A stretch of 64,000 nucleotides of DNA from NCBI RefSeq assembly GCF_006438785.1, contig NZ_RCZB01000006.1:62001-126000 (forward strand), written 5' to 3'. The notes under the pieces were generated by a model. It did not search any database and was not told the DNA's origin. It saw only the letters and a program-made list of their open reading frames with translations. Shown here piece after piece: positions 19,698 to 28,579 of this stretch. The first letter of the stretch is position 1. The number at the start of each line of letters is the position of its first letter. Both the position numbers and the translations under genes were made by a program. Source of the DNA: Rhodanobacter glycinis (GTDB lineage Bacteria; Pseudomonadota; Gammaproteobacteria; Xanthomonadales; Rhodanobacteraceae).

Positions 19698-20563
19698 GAC
19701 GTCAGCCATTGCCGCGACGTGCCGATCAGCGCGGGGTCGCCCTGCTGCTGGTGCTGTGGGCGTGCACGCTGCTGGCGATCCTGCTCGGCGGTTACGCGGC
19801 GCTGGCGCGCACCGAAGGCCTGCAGGCGCGCTATCAGTTTGCGCAGACCCAGGCGCACTACGCTGCCGAGGCCGGCCTGATGCGTGCCATCTACGGCCTG
19901 CAGAATCCGGTGGCGAAGCAACGCTGGATCGGCGATGGCCGGGTTTACTCGTTCAAGTACGACAACGCCACGGTCACGCTGTCGGCGATCGACGAGGGCG
20001 GCAAGGTCGACCTCAACGCCGCCTCGCCGGAGGTACTGCGGGGTCTGTTCCGTGCCACCGGGATGAAACCGGCCGAGGCGCAGGCGCTGGCCGATCATGT
20101 GGTGGACTGGCGCAATCCGGTCGATCTCGAGGGAGCTGGCGACAGCCAGCGCGCTGTCTATGCGGCTGCCGGGCGCGACTACGGCCCGCGCAACGGGCCA
20201 TTCGCCAGCATCGAGGAGTTGCAGATGGTGCTGGGGATGACGCCGGCGCTGTACCGGCAGGTGCTGCCGGTGGTGACGATCTGGTCAGGCAGCGCGAGCC
20301 CGGATCCGAACATTGCCCCGCCGCTGGCGTTGGCCGCGATCCCGGGGATGACGCCGCCGCAGCAGAATGCGATCCAGGCCGCACGCCTGAAGAACGCGAA
20401 CGATCCGAGTCTGGTTCTCAACAACGGAACGACGCATAGTATCCGGTCGGAGGCTGCGCTGGCCGACGGCACGCGCGCAATCCTGCGCGCAACGATTCGC
20501 CTGCAGGCGGGGCAGGCGCAACCGTATGCAGTGCTGCGCTGGCAGGAGGGGGAGGCGGAATGA
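19694..20563 (+). CDS. gspK: Pseudopilin GspK
   Basis: A 289-residue tip pseudopilin. The N-terminus QRGVALLLVLWACTLLAILLGGYAAL is a prepilin-type segment without Glu5, the usual exception for GspK. A large alpha domain follows (AAEAGLMRAIYGLQ, EGGKVDLNAASPEVLRGLFRATG, DHVVDWRNP, FASIEELQMVLGMTPALYRQV), which contains the helix-hairpin-helix-like T2SSK repeats. It overlaps gspJ and gspL by four bases each. Confidence 0.95.
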   Translation: MRRQPLPRRADQRGVALLLVLWACTLLAILLGGYAALARTEGLQARYQFAQTQAHYAAEAGLMRAIYGLQNPVAKQRWIGDGRVYSFKYDNATVTLSAIDEGGKVDLNAASPEVLRGLFRATGMKPAEAQALADHVVDWRNPVDLEGAGDSQRAVYAAAGRDYGPRNGPFASIEELQMVLGMTPALYRQVLPVVTIWSGSASPDPNIAPPLALAAIPGMTPPQQNAIQAARLKNANDPSLVLNNGTTHSIRSEAALADGTRAILRATIRLQAGQAQPYAVLRWQEGEAE

Positions 20564-21738
20564 GTACGGCAACGCAGTCGTTGCGGCCGTGGGCGGATCG
20601 CGTACGCCGCCGCTGGCGTGCTTCGCCGCTGCCGGTGTTCCTGGCATGGTGGGGCGGCGAGCTGCGCCATCTGCTGCCGCTGCGCTGGCGTGGCTGGTTC
20701 GGCAGTGGTGCGGACTGGCATCTGCTGCAGCACGCCGGGGCGCAATGGACCTTGCGCCGCAGTGGCCAGGGCGAGCTGCTGGCGAGCTGGGATGACGGCA
20801 CCGATGGCACGGGCGGCGATGCGCGCGCGCAACCGGCTGTACTGGACGCTGCGTTGCGCAACGTGGATCGCGAGGATCGGCGCCTGGCACTGCTGTTGCC
20901 ATCCGCCCTCGTGTTGCGGCGAACCCTGGCGTTGCCGCTGGCTGCCCGCGACAACTTGCTGCAGGTCGTCGCCTTCGAGATGGATCGGCAGACGCCATTC
21001 ACCGTGGCGCAGGTGTATTACGCCGTGCGCGAGCTCGCTACCCCGGCCACCGCCGGCCGTTTCCATGCGGAACTGGTGGCGGTCACGCGCGGTACGCTGG
21101 ATCCGTTGCTGGCCCGCCTGCGCACGCAAGGCGTCCCGATCGATGCGGTCGATGTGGCCGTTGGCAACGATCGCCTCGGCGTCAATCTGCTGCCGGCCGA
21201 ACAAATGCCGCGTCGCGCGCGGCCGCGCCGGCGCCTGAACCTGGCGCTGGCCACCGCATGCGTGGCGCTTCTGCTGCTCGTGCTGGGTGAGTGGCTGCAC
21301 AACCGGCAGGCAGCACTCACCCAGATGCAGGCTGAGGTGGAGAGCCTGCGTGGCGAGGCGCAGCAGGTAGCTTCGTTGCGTCAGCAGCTGCAGGACAACG
21401 CCGGCGCCGCCGGTTTCCTGGCCCAGCGCAAGAAGAACACTGTCAGCATGCTCAGCCTCCTGCAGGAGGCCACCACGCGCTTGCCGGACAGTGCGTGGCT
21501 GGAGCGTTTCAGCGTCGACAACACCGGCCAGATCGGCTTTCAGGGACAGAGCCAGCAGGCAGCGAAACTGCTCGACACGCTGAAGGATTCCGCGTTGATC
21601 ACCGACGCCAGTTTCCAGGGCAGCATCCAGCCCGACCCGACCACCGGCAAGGAGCGCTTTTACCTGACCGCGCGGGTGAATCAGCCGAAGGTCGGCAAGT
21701 CGACGTCGGCGACGACGGGCATTGGGGGCGCGCCATGA
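20560..21738 (+). CDS. gspL: Type II secretion protein GspL (PilM/PilN-like)
   Basis: A 392-residue bitopic inner-membrane protein that links GspE to the periplasmic platform. Residues 1-215 form an actin-like cytoplasmic domain (LRNVDREDRRLALLLPSALVLRRTLALP, AFEMDRQTPF), residues about 227-245 form the single membrane helix (LALATACVALLLLVLGEWL), then a coiled coil and a ferredoxin-like periplasmic domain (STRLPDSAWLERFSVDNTGQIGFQGQSQQAAKLLDTLK). Four-base overlaps with gspK and gspM. Confidence 0.93.
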   Translation: MSTATQSLRPWADRVRRRWRASPLPVFLAWWGGELRHLLPLRWRGWFGSGADWHLLQHAGAQWTLRRSGQGELLASWDDGTDGTGGDARAQPAVLDAALRNVDREDRRLALLLPSALVLRRTLALPLAARDNLLQVVAFEMDRQTPFTVAQVYYAVRELATPATAGRFHAELVAVTRGTLDPLLARLRTQGVPIDAVDVAVGNDRLGVNLLPAEQMPRRARPRRRLNLALATACVALLLLVLGEWLHNRQAALTQMQAEVESLRGEAQQVASLRQQLQDNAGAAGFLAQRKKNTVSMLSLLQEATTRLPDSAWLERFSVDNTGQIGFQGQSQQAAKLLDTLKDSALITDASFQGSIQPDPTTGKERFYLTARVNQPKVGKSTSATTGIGGAP

Positions 21739-22382
21739 AGATGACTGCACTCAATGCCCGCGACAGTCGCATCGCGGCGATCGGGTTGCTGTTGTTGGCG
21801 CTGCTGCTGGCCTACGTCGTGCTGCTGCACTGGTGGTTCGTGGCGCCGCTGCAGCAGATCCGCAGCGAGATGGCCGACCTGCGCGACACGCACAGCCGCT
21901 ATGCCGCCGCGATCGCCGAGAAGCCGACGTTGCAGAAGCGCATCGCTGCGCTGGGTGCCGGCCAGGCCGCCAGCAGCGCGTTCCTCGCCGCGGATGACCC
22001 GAACACCGCGGCGGCCGACCTGATGCAACGCGTAGTCGATGTAGTGGGTAGCAACACTGCGCGCGGCAGCTGCGTGGTGAGCCAGAAGATGCCGTTGCCG
22101 AACCCGCCGGCCAGCGCCGGCGAGCCGTATCGCAAGGCGGCGGTGAGCATCAGCCTGAGCTGCGACATCGAACCGCTGGCGGCGGTGCTGCAGGCGCTGG
22201 AGCAAGGCACGCCGTATCTGTTCATCGACGATCTCAGCATCTACCGCAACCCGGTGGCCGCGCAGCAGGATCACGCCGCGCCGCTGGAAGTGCAGTTCAC
22301 CTTGTCCGGCTATGTGCGGCCGGCCCGCGGTGCGCCGGCACCCGCCAGCCGGTCGACCGATGACGCGGGAGCCGTGCCGTGA
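21735..22382 (+). CDS. gspM: Type II secretion protein GspM
   Basis: A 215-residue bitopic inner-membrane protein that partners GspL. It has one membrane helix at about 13-36 (AAIGLLLLALLLAYVVLLHWW), a short coiled coil, and a periplasmic domain with the family-like DLMQRVVDVVGSNTARG and LAAVLQALEQGTPYLFIDDLSIYR. The ATG at 21735 overlaps the gspL stop, and its stop overlaps the next gene. The C-terminal 20 residues are low-complexity Ala/Pro. Confidence 0.9.
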   Translation: MKMTALNARDSRIAAIGLLLLALLLAYVVLLHWWFVAPLQQIRSEMADLRDTHSRYAAAIAEKPTLQKRIAALGAGQAASSAFLAADDPNTAAADLMQRVVDVVGSNTARGSCVVSQKMPLPNPPASAGEPYRKAAVSISLSCDIEPLAAVLQALEQGTPYLFIDDLSIYRNPVAAQQDHAAPLEVQFTLSGYVRPARGAPAPASRSTDDAGAVP

Positions 22383-23128
22383 ACGCCGCCAACCAACGCC
22401 AGCTGACACCGATCCTGGTGGCGATCGCCGTGCTGTTGGGCGCCGCGCTGTTGCTGTTGCTCAGTGGCGTCGGTCGCGGTGCACGGTGGGACGCGCCGCG
22501 ATCGCTGGCGCCGCTGCCGCCGGCTGGTAGTGCCGCCAGCCTGCCGCAGCCGTTGCCGCTGCAGCAGTTTGCGCTGGTCTGGCAAAAGCCGTTGTTCAGC
22601 CCCGACCGCAAACCGGTGGCGCATGCTGCCAACGGTGGCAGCAGCCTCGGCGATCTCGAACTGACCGGCATCATTCTCACGCCGGGCTTGCGCATGGCCC
22701 TGCTGCACGACAAGAACGGCGACAGGCAGGTGCGCCTGCACGAAGGTGAATCACTGCCCGACGGCAGCGTCACGCTGGTCGAAGTGCACCCGCGTTCGGC
22801 CCTGTTCGACTCGTCCGCGGGGCGCACCGAACTCAAGTTGCCGGCGGGTGCCGCGATCGACGAGCGCAAGCCCGACGCCGCGGCGAATCCGGACCGGCAA
22901 GGCGCCGATGCCGACGCGCTCATGCGCGTGGTGCCGGGTGGTGCCGGAACGGGCCGGCCGGACGACCGTTCCGGCAACGGCCGCGGCATCATGTCGCCGC
23001 CGATGGGCACGCCAGCGCAGCGTCCGACGCCGGATCATCCAGCCGAATCGGCAGCCGACCGGCTGCGCATGAACATCCAGAAACGTCGGGCCGCCCGCGC
23101 CGCCGCGGCCCACGAAGGAGTACGTTGA
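22379..23128 (+). CDS. gspN: Type II secretion protein GspN/XpsN (GspC-like)
   Basis: A 249-residue protein with one N-terminal membrane segment (about 10-28, ILVAIAVLLGAALLLLLSGV) and a small beta domain (about 60-160) resembling the homology region of GspC: QFALVWQKPLFSPDRKPV, LELTGIILTPGLRMALLHDK, GESLPDGSVTLVEVHPRSALF. In Xanthomonas the same position is held by XpsN, which bridges the secretin and L/M. No separate gspC is present, so this gene probably fills that role. The last 90 residues are Pro/Gly/Arg-rich and probably disordered. Confidence 0.85.
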   Translation: MNAANQRQLTPILVAIAVLLGAALLLLLSGVGRGARWDAPRSLAPLPPAGSAASLPQPLPLQQFALVWQKPLFSPDRKPVAHAANGGSSLGDLELTGIILTPGLRMALLHDKNGDRQVRLHEGESLPDGSVTLVEVHPRSALFDSSAGRTELKLPAGAAIDERKPDAAANPDRQGADADALMRVVPGGAGTGRPDDRSGNGRGIMSPPMGTPAQRPTPDHPAESAADRLRMNIQKRRAARAAAAHEGVR

Positions 23129-23131
23129 TCC

Positions 23132-25756
23132 ATGTCCCGCACGCTCACCCAGCAAGTCCTGCGCAGCGCCGCACTCGCCATTGCCGTGGGCATGGCCGGC
23201 TGCGCCAGCCTGCCGCAGCCGCATGACAACGGTGCACTGCAACGCGAGGCCATGGCCGGCACGCACGATCCGGTGCCGGCCCCACTGCCGTTGAACAACG
23301 ACATCACCAGCGGCGGTGAAGCCGCCGCGAAAGCGGAGGTCAGCCATGGCAGCGGCCAGTTCATCCGGCCCGGCGCACTGAGCACGCCACGCCCGGCAGC
23401 GACGGGCGACGGCGCGGTGACGTTCAACTTCGAGAACCAGCCGGTGCAGGCGGTGGTCAAGGCTATCCTCGGCGACCTGCTCAAGCAGAACTACACGATC
23501 GTGCCGGGCGTGCAGGGCAATATCTCGTTCTCCACCTCCGAGCCGGTCGATTCGAGTCAGGCGCTGCCGATCCTGGAGACCCTGCTGTCGTGGACGCACA
23601 ACGCACTGGTCCGGCGTAACGGCGGCTATGTGGTGATGCCGGAAAAGGACGCGGTGGCCGGCAACCTGGTGCCCAGCCTCGGCGCCACGTCGCCGAAGGG
23701 TGGCCTGCAGGCGCGGCTGTTTCCGCTGCGCTACATCTCGGCCACCGAGATGCAGAAGCTGATCAAGCCGTTCGCGCGGCCGGACTCGACCTTGCTGGTG
23801 GACCCGGCGCGCAACCTGCTGGTGATGTCCGGCACGCCGGACGAACTGGCCAACTACCAGAGCATGGTGCGCACGTTCGACGTCGACTGGCTGCGCGGCA
23901 TGTCGGTGGGCGTATTCAACCTGCAGTACGCGAATGTCGGCGAGCTGATGCCGAAGCTGGACGGCATGTTCGGCGTGCACGGCGACACGCCGCTGGCCGG
24001 CATGCTGCGCTTCATCCCGATCGAGCGCACCAACGCGCTGGTGGTGATCAGCACCCAGCCGGAATACCTGCAGGAGGTCGGCGACTGGATCGCCCGCATC
24101 GATCGCGGCGGCGGCAACGAGCCACAACTGTTTGTCTATGACGTGCGCAACATCAAGGCGTCGGATCTGGCCAAGTATCTGGCGCAGATCTATGCCAACG
24201 GTGCTGGCGGCGGCGACAGCGGTGGTCAGGTCGGACCGGGCCTGAGCAGCGGAACTCTGGGCAGCGCGGACAACGCCAACGGTGCCGGCAGCATGGGCAG
24301 CACCGCGGGCAGCTTCGGCAGTTCGGCCGGCTCGACCAACAGCGGCGGATTGAATGGCACCTCCGGCAGTTCGGGCCTCAACAGCGGTTCCGGCAGCCGC
24401 GACGGCAGTGGAACCAGCAGTGGCACGACCGGTGGCCTGGGTGGCACCTCATCCGGCCTGGGCAATGGCAGCATGGGCGGCAACGGTGCCAGTGCGGCGA
24501 ACGACCAGCAGTACAGCTCCAGCGACGGCAGCGTGCGGATCAGTTCGGTTGACGGCAGCAATCAGCTGCTGGTGCGCGCGCGTCCGTCGCAGTGGGAGGA
24601 GATCAAGGCGGCGATCCACAAGCTCGACAACGTGCCGCTGCAGGTGCAGATCGAGACGCGCATCCTGGAGGTCAGCCTCACCGGCGAATTCCAGTTCGGC
24701 GTGCAGTGGTACCTGGAAGGGTTGACCGGCAGCACCACCACCACCGACAGCAGCGGCAACAGCGCGCTCGTGCCGGGCCAGCCGTACCGGCATCGGCAGG
24801 TTGGCCTGGGCCAGGGCGGCAACGCGTTCGGCGGCGAGCCGTTCTTCTATTCCTTCCTCAACAGCAATCTGCAGGTCGCCGTGCGCGCGATGGAGACCAG
24901 CGGCAATACCAAGACGCTGTCGTCGCCGTCGATGGTGGTGATGAACAACCAGCTGGCGCACATCCAGGTCGGCGACCGCATCCCGGTCAACCAGACCAGC
25001 GTCAACACCGGCATCGGCAACACCACCAGCTTCAGCCAGGTCGAGTACATCGACACCGGTGTGATCCTCAACGTGCAGCCGCGGATCAATCCCGGCGGCC
25101 TGGTCTACATGAACATCAGCCAGCAGGTCAGCCAGCCGAACAACTCGGTACCGCTGGTCAATGGCAACCGGACCATCTCCAAGCGCGAGCTGGCGACCCA
25201 GGTGGCGGTGCAGAGCGGCCAGACGGTGTTGCTGGGCGGCCTGATCCAGCAGGCCGAAGGCAATACCGACACCGGCATTCCCGGCCTCAACCGGGTGCCG
25301 ATCCTGGGCCGGCTGTTCGGCAGCACCAATCACAACCGCAACCGCACCGAGCTGATCGTGCTGATCACGCCGCGGGTGATCCGCGGCGGCGAGGATGCCA
25401 GGCAGATCACCGACGACTACCAGAGCAAGTTCGAGTCGCTGGCACCGCTGCGCGCCACCGCGGCCGGCGCCAGCACCGCACCGGCCGTCATCGCGCCGTT
25501 GCCGGCCGCGGCACCGGCGCCGGGCTGGCCCGAGCAGCTGCAGCAGCATGCCGAGACGGCGCTGCAGCAATCCGATTACGCCACCGCGCAGGATCTGGCG
25601 ATGCAGTCGTGGAAGCAGGGCTCGCGTCACGGCAACCTGTGCGAACGCAACTGGCAGGTGATCATCGAGGCGCGCAAGCACAGCAACCGGCTGGGTGGCG
25701 TCGACGCCGCACGCAAGCAGCAAGCCGAGTGTCTGCGCTCGACGTCATCGCAATGA
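23132..25756 (+). CDS. gspD: Type II secretion outer-membrane secretin GspD
   Basis: Forms the outer-membrane gated channel. The 874-residue protein has a lipobox-like signal (VGMAGCASL), an N0 domain beginning VTFNFENQPVQAVVKAILGD, then N1-N3 domains (LRYISATEMQKLIKPFARPDSTLLVDP; GELMPKLDGMFG). N3 is interrupted by a Gly/Ser/Asn-rich low-complexity stretch at about residues 356-460. The secretin core follows (about 500-770: QVQIETRILEVSLTGEFQFGVQW, VGDRIPVNQTS, GVILNVQPRINPGGLVYM, GIPGLNRVPILGRLFG). An Ala/Pro linker and a helical C-terminal extension (about 800-874) complete it. Last gene of the operon. Confidence 0.96.
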   Translation: MSRTLTQQVLRSAALAIAVGMAGCASLPQPHDNGALQREAMAGTHDPVPAPLPLNNDITSGGEAAAKAEVSHGSGQFIRPGALSTPRPAATGDGAVTFNFENQPVQAVVKAILGDLLKQNYTIVPGVQGNISFSTSEPVDSSQALPILETLLSWTHNALVRRNGGYVVMPEKDAVAGNLVPSLGATSPKGGLQARLFPLRYISATEMQKLIKPFARPDSTLLVDPARNLLVMSGTPDELANYQSMVRTFDVDWLRGMSVGVFNLQYANVGELMPKLDGMFGVHGDTPLAGMLRFIPIERTNALVVISTQPEYLQEVGDWIARIDRGGGNEPQLFVYDVRNIKASDLAKYLAQIYANGAGGGDSGGQVGPGLSSGTLGSADNANGAGSMGSTAGSFGSSAGSTNSGGLNGTSGSSGLNSGSGSRDGSGTSSGTTGGLGGTSSGLGNGSMGGNGASAANDQQYSSSDGSVRISSVDGSNQLLVRARPSQWEEIKAAIHKLDNVPLQVQIETRILEVSLTGEFQFGVQWYLEGLTGSTTTTDSSGNSALVPGQPYRHRQVGLGQGGNAFGGEPFFYSFLNSNLQVAVRAMETSGNTKTLSSPSMVVMNNQLAHIQVGDRIPVNQTSVNTGIGNTTSFSQVEYIDTGVILNVQPRINPGGLVYMNISQQVSQPNNSVPLVNGNRTISKRELATQVAVQSGQTVLLGGLIQQAEGNTDTGIPGLNRVPILGRLFGSTNHNRNRTELIVLITPRVIRGGEDARQITDDYQSKFESLAPLRATAAGASTAPAVIAPLPAAAPAPGWPEQLQQHAETALQQSDYATAQDLAMQSWKQGSRHGNLCERNWQVIIEARKHSNRLGGVDAARKQQAECLRSTSSQ

Positions 25757-25852
25757 CCGAGGCGGTGCAAGCGTCGGGCTGAATGAGTTGGCCAGGGTTC
25801 GCCGCGGGTCGCCTGCACAGGCTGTCCGTGGCAGCCGTTATCATCGGCGAGG

Positions 25853-28519
25853 ATGACTGCATCCACGCCTGTTTTTCCGATCACGCCGCTGCTGTCGCAG
25901 ATCTGCGATTCGCTCGCCGCACACCCGCGACTGGTACTGGAGGCGCCACCCGGCGCCGGCAAGACCACCCAGGTGCCGCTGGCCCTGCTCGATGCCGCCT
26001 GGCTGGCGGGGCAGAAGATCGTGATGCTGGAGCCGCGCCGGATCGCCGCGCGCGCCGCCGCACAATTCATGGCGCAGCAGCTCGGCGAAACCGTTGGCGA
26101 AACGGTCGGCTATCGCATCCGCTTCGAATCGAAGGTGAGCGCGGCAACCCGGATCGAGGTAGTCACCGAGGGCATCTTGACCCGGCTGATCCAGCACGAT
26201 CCGGAGCTGGCCGGCATCGGCGCGATCGTGTTCGACGAATTCCACGAGCGGCATCTGGCAGGCGACCTCGGAGTCGCCCTTGCGCTGGACGTGCAAGCCA
26301 CCTTGCGACCGGAACTGCGCCTGCTGGTGATGTCGGCCACGCTGGATGGCGAGCGCGTCGCGCAATGGCTGGATGCGCCACGCATCTCCAGCCCCGGCCG
26401 CAGTTTCCCGGTGCGCATCGAGCATCCGCCCGCGCGCGCGCAGGAAAGCATCGAGCACCATGTGGCGCGCATGGCGCGACAGGCGCTGGAAGAAAACGAC
26501 GGCGACGTGCTGGCGTTCCTGCCTGGCCGTCGCGAAATCGCGCGCACGCAGGCGGCGCTGGCGCAGACACTCCCCTCTCCCATCGGGAGAGGGGTTGGGG
26601 GAGAGGGTACGGGCGGAGCGTGGCACCTAGCTCCGCCCGTACCCTCATCCGCCCCTGTCGGGGCACCTTCTCACCCGCAAGGGGACTCCCTTTGGGTCGC
26701 CGGAGGGAGAAGGGACGGCATGTCGATCGAAATCGTCGCCTTGCACGGCGAACTCTCGCTGGCCGAACAGCAGGCTGCGCTGGCGCCGGCTGAAGCGGGT
26801 ACTCGAAGGATCGTGCTGGCGACCAACGTGGCCGAATCCAGCATCACCTTGCCGGGCATCCGCGCGGTGATCGATGCAGGCCTCGCACGCGAGCCGCGCT
26901 TCGATCCGAACTCCGGCTTCACCCGGCTGGAGACGGTCAGCATCTCGCAGGCTTCGGCCGACCAGCGAGCCGGCCGCGCCGGTCGTGTGGCGGCGGGCGC
27001 GGCATATCGACTATGGCCGCAGAGCAAGCGGCTGGAGTCGGCACGCAAGGCCGAGATCACCCAGGCCGAACTGTCATCACTGGCGCTGGAGTTGGCGGCC
27101 TGGGGCGTGCCGGCAGATGGCACTGCCGCCATGCGCTGGCTGGAGCCGCCACCGGCCGGCGCGCTGGCGCAGGCGCGCGAACTGCTGATCCGGCTCGCGG
27201 CCCTGGACGCCGACGGCCGCATCACCGCGCTGGGCCGCCGGATGCTGGAGCTGGGCGCCAGCCCGCGGCTGGCCGCGGCGGCTTTGCGTGCACCGATTGA
27301 ACTGCGCGCGCTGATCGCCGACCTGCTGGCGCTGATGGAAGCGCGCTCGCCGCTGCGTGGCGAACAGGCGCGCAGCGACGATTTCCGCGTGCGGCTGGCC
27401 GCGCTGCACGCCTGGCGCGATCGCCGCGGTGCAACCACGCGGGGCGAGGTGGACACCGGCGCACTGGCCGCGATCGAGCAGGTCAGCAAGGGTTGGCGCA
27501 GACGTCTGGACGTCCGTACCGCAGCCAGCGGGGTGCCGGACAGTCACCGCGTGGGCGAACTGCTGCTGCATGCGTTTCCCGATCGCGTGGCACGTCGCGA
27601 CGACAGCAACCCGCTGCGCTACACGCTGGCCAACGGCCGCGGCGCGCGGCTGCACGAAAACACCGCCCTGCATGGCGAACCATGGCTGGTCGCGCTGGAC
27701 CTGCGCTATGACACCCGCGACAGTCTGATCCTGGCGGCGGCACCGCTCGATCCGCGCGTGCTGGAACGCGACTACCCTGCGCAGTTCACGCGCGAACGCA
27801 CACTGCGCTGGAACGACGACCGCGCCGCGGCCGAGGCATTCGAAGAGCGGCGCTTCGGCGCGATCGTGCTGGAACGTCGCAGCGTGCCGGTGCAGCCGCA
27901 GGATGCGCTCCCAGCCTTGCTGAGCGCTGTGCGCACCAAGGGTATCGATGTGTTGCCCTGGAGCGACCAGACGCGGCGGTTGCGCGCGCGCATGCTGGCC
28001 TTGCGCGCGTGGATGCCGGAGCTGGGCCTGGTTGATGTGTCCGATGCGGCACTGCTGGCCACCCTGGACGACTGGCTGGCGCCCTACCTGGATGGCAAGC
28101 ATCGGCTGGATGCGTTGAAACCGGAGGAGCTGTCGCAGGCGTTGGCGGCGCGACTCGATCACGAGCAGCGCCGCGTGCTGGACGCGCAGGCGCCGGAAAG
28201 CCTCATCGTACCAAGCGGTCAGTCACGACGACTCGAATACCCCGATGGCGAACCACCGGTGCTGGCGGTCAAGCTGCAGGAGTTGTTCGGTCTCGCCGAC
28301 ACCCCGCGTGTCGGCGGCGGGCGCATCCCGGTCACCCTGCACCTGTTGTCGCCGGCGGGTCGGCCGATCCAGGTAACCCAGGACCTGAAGGGTTTCTGGG
28401 AGCGCACGTATCCGGAAGTGAGAAAGGAATTGAAGGGGCGCTACCCGCGCCATCCATGGCCGGACGATCCATGGACCGCCACGCCCACGCACCGGGCCAG
28501 GCCGCGTCCGCGGCATTGA
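25853..28519 (+). CDS. hrpB: ATP-dependent helicase HrpB
   Basis: A DExH-box RNA helicase of the HrpB family. The 888-residue protein has Walker A EAPPGAGKTTQVPLAL (about 29-44), motif II FDEFHERH, motif III MSATLDG, motif VI DQRAGRAGR, an HA2 region and the HrpB C-terminal domain (LKGRYPRHPWPDDPW). Between LAFLPGRREIARTQAALAQT and IVALHGELSLAEQQAAL, where homologues have a short linker, about 49 extra residues (roughly 240-288, PSPIGRGVGGEG...) are encoded by a palindromic repeat inserted in frame. The reading frame stays open, and the excess length over the usual 820-840 residues matches the insert. Confidence 0.93.
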   Translation: MTASTPVFPITPLLSQICDSLAAHPRLVLEAPPGAGKTTQVPLALLDAAWLAGQKIVMLEPRRIAARAAAQFMAQQLGETVGETVGYRIRFESKVSAATRIEVVTEGILTRLIQHDPELAGIGAIVFDEFHERHLAGDLGVALALDVQATLRPELRLLVMSATLDGERVAQWLDAPRISSPGRSFPVRIEHPPARAQESIEHHVARMARQALEENDGDVLAFLPGRREIARTQAALAQTLPSPIGRGVGGEGTGGAWHLAPPVPSSAPVGAPSHPQGDSLWVAGGRRDGMSIEIVALHGELSLAEQQAALAPAEAGTRRIVLATNVAESSITLPGIRAVIDAGLAREPRFDPNSGFTRLETVSISQASADQRAGRAGRVAAGAAYRLWPQSKRLESARKAEITQAELSSLALELAAWGVPADGTAAMRWLEPPPAGALAQARELLIRLAALDADGRITALGRRMLELGASPRLAAAALRAPIELRALIADLLALMEARSPLRGEQARSDDFRVRLAALHAWRDRRGATTRGEVDTGALAAIEQVSKGWRRRLDVRTAASGVPDSHRVGELLLHAFPDRVARRDDSNPLRYTLANGRGARLHENTALHGEPWLVALDLRYDTRDSLILAAAPLDPRVLERDYPAQFTRERTLRWNDDRAAAEAFEERRFGAIVLERRSVPVQPQDALPALLSAVRTKGIDVLPWSDQTRRLRARMLALRAWMPELGLVDVSDAALLATLDDWLAPYLDGKHRLDALKPEELSQALAARLDHEQRRVLDAQAPESLIVPSGQSRRLEYPDGEPPVLAVKLQELFGLADTPRVGGGRIPVTLHLLSPAGRPIQVTQDLKGFWERTYPEVRKELKGRYPRHPWPDDPWTATPTHRARPRPRH
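26571..26716. repeat. Palindromic REP-like element inside hrpB
   Basis: A composite repeat of about 146 bases. Its core is a perfect 17-base inverted repeat (26603-26619 and 26630-26646) around a 10-base loop. The flanks TCCCCTCTCCC (26571-26581) and GGGAGAAGGGA (about 26706-26716) form an imperfect outer dyad, and a small CCCATCGGGAGAGGGG hairpin lies near the left end. It shares the CTCTCCCAT-GGGAGAGGGGTTGGG signature with the element after the TonB receptor gene. Inserted between helicase motifs without breaking the frame. Confidence 0.8.
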
Positions 28520-28579
28520 TCCGTGCCGCGTGGCCCGGCCTGATCGGAAGCCCCACGTCACGCCTGCCATACCCGCCGC

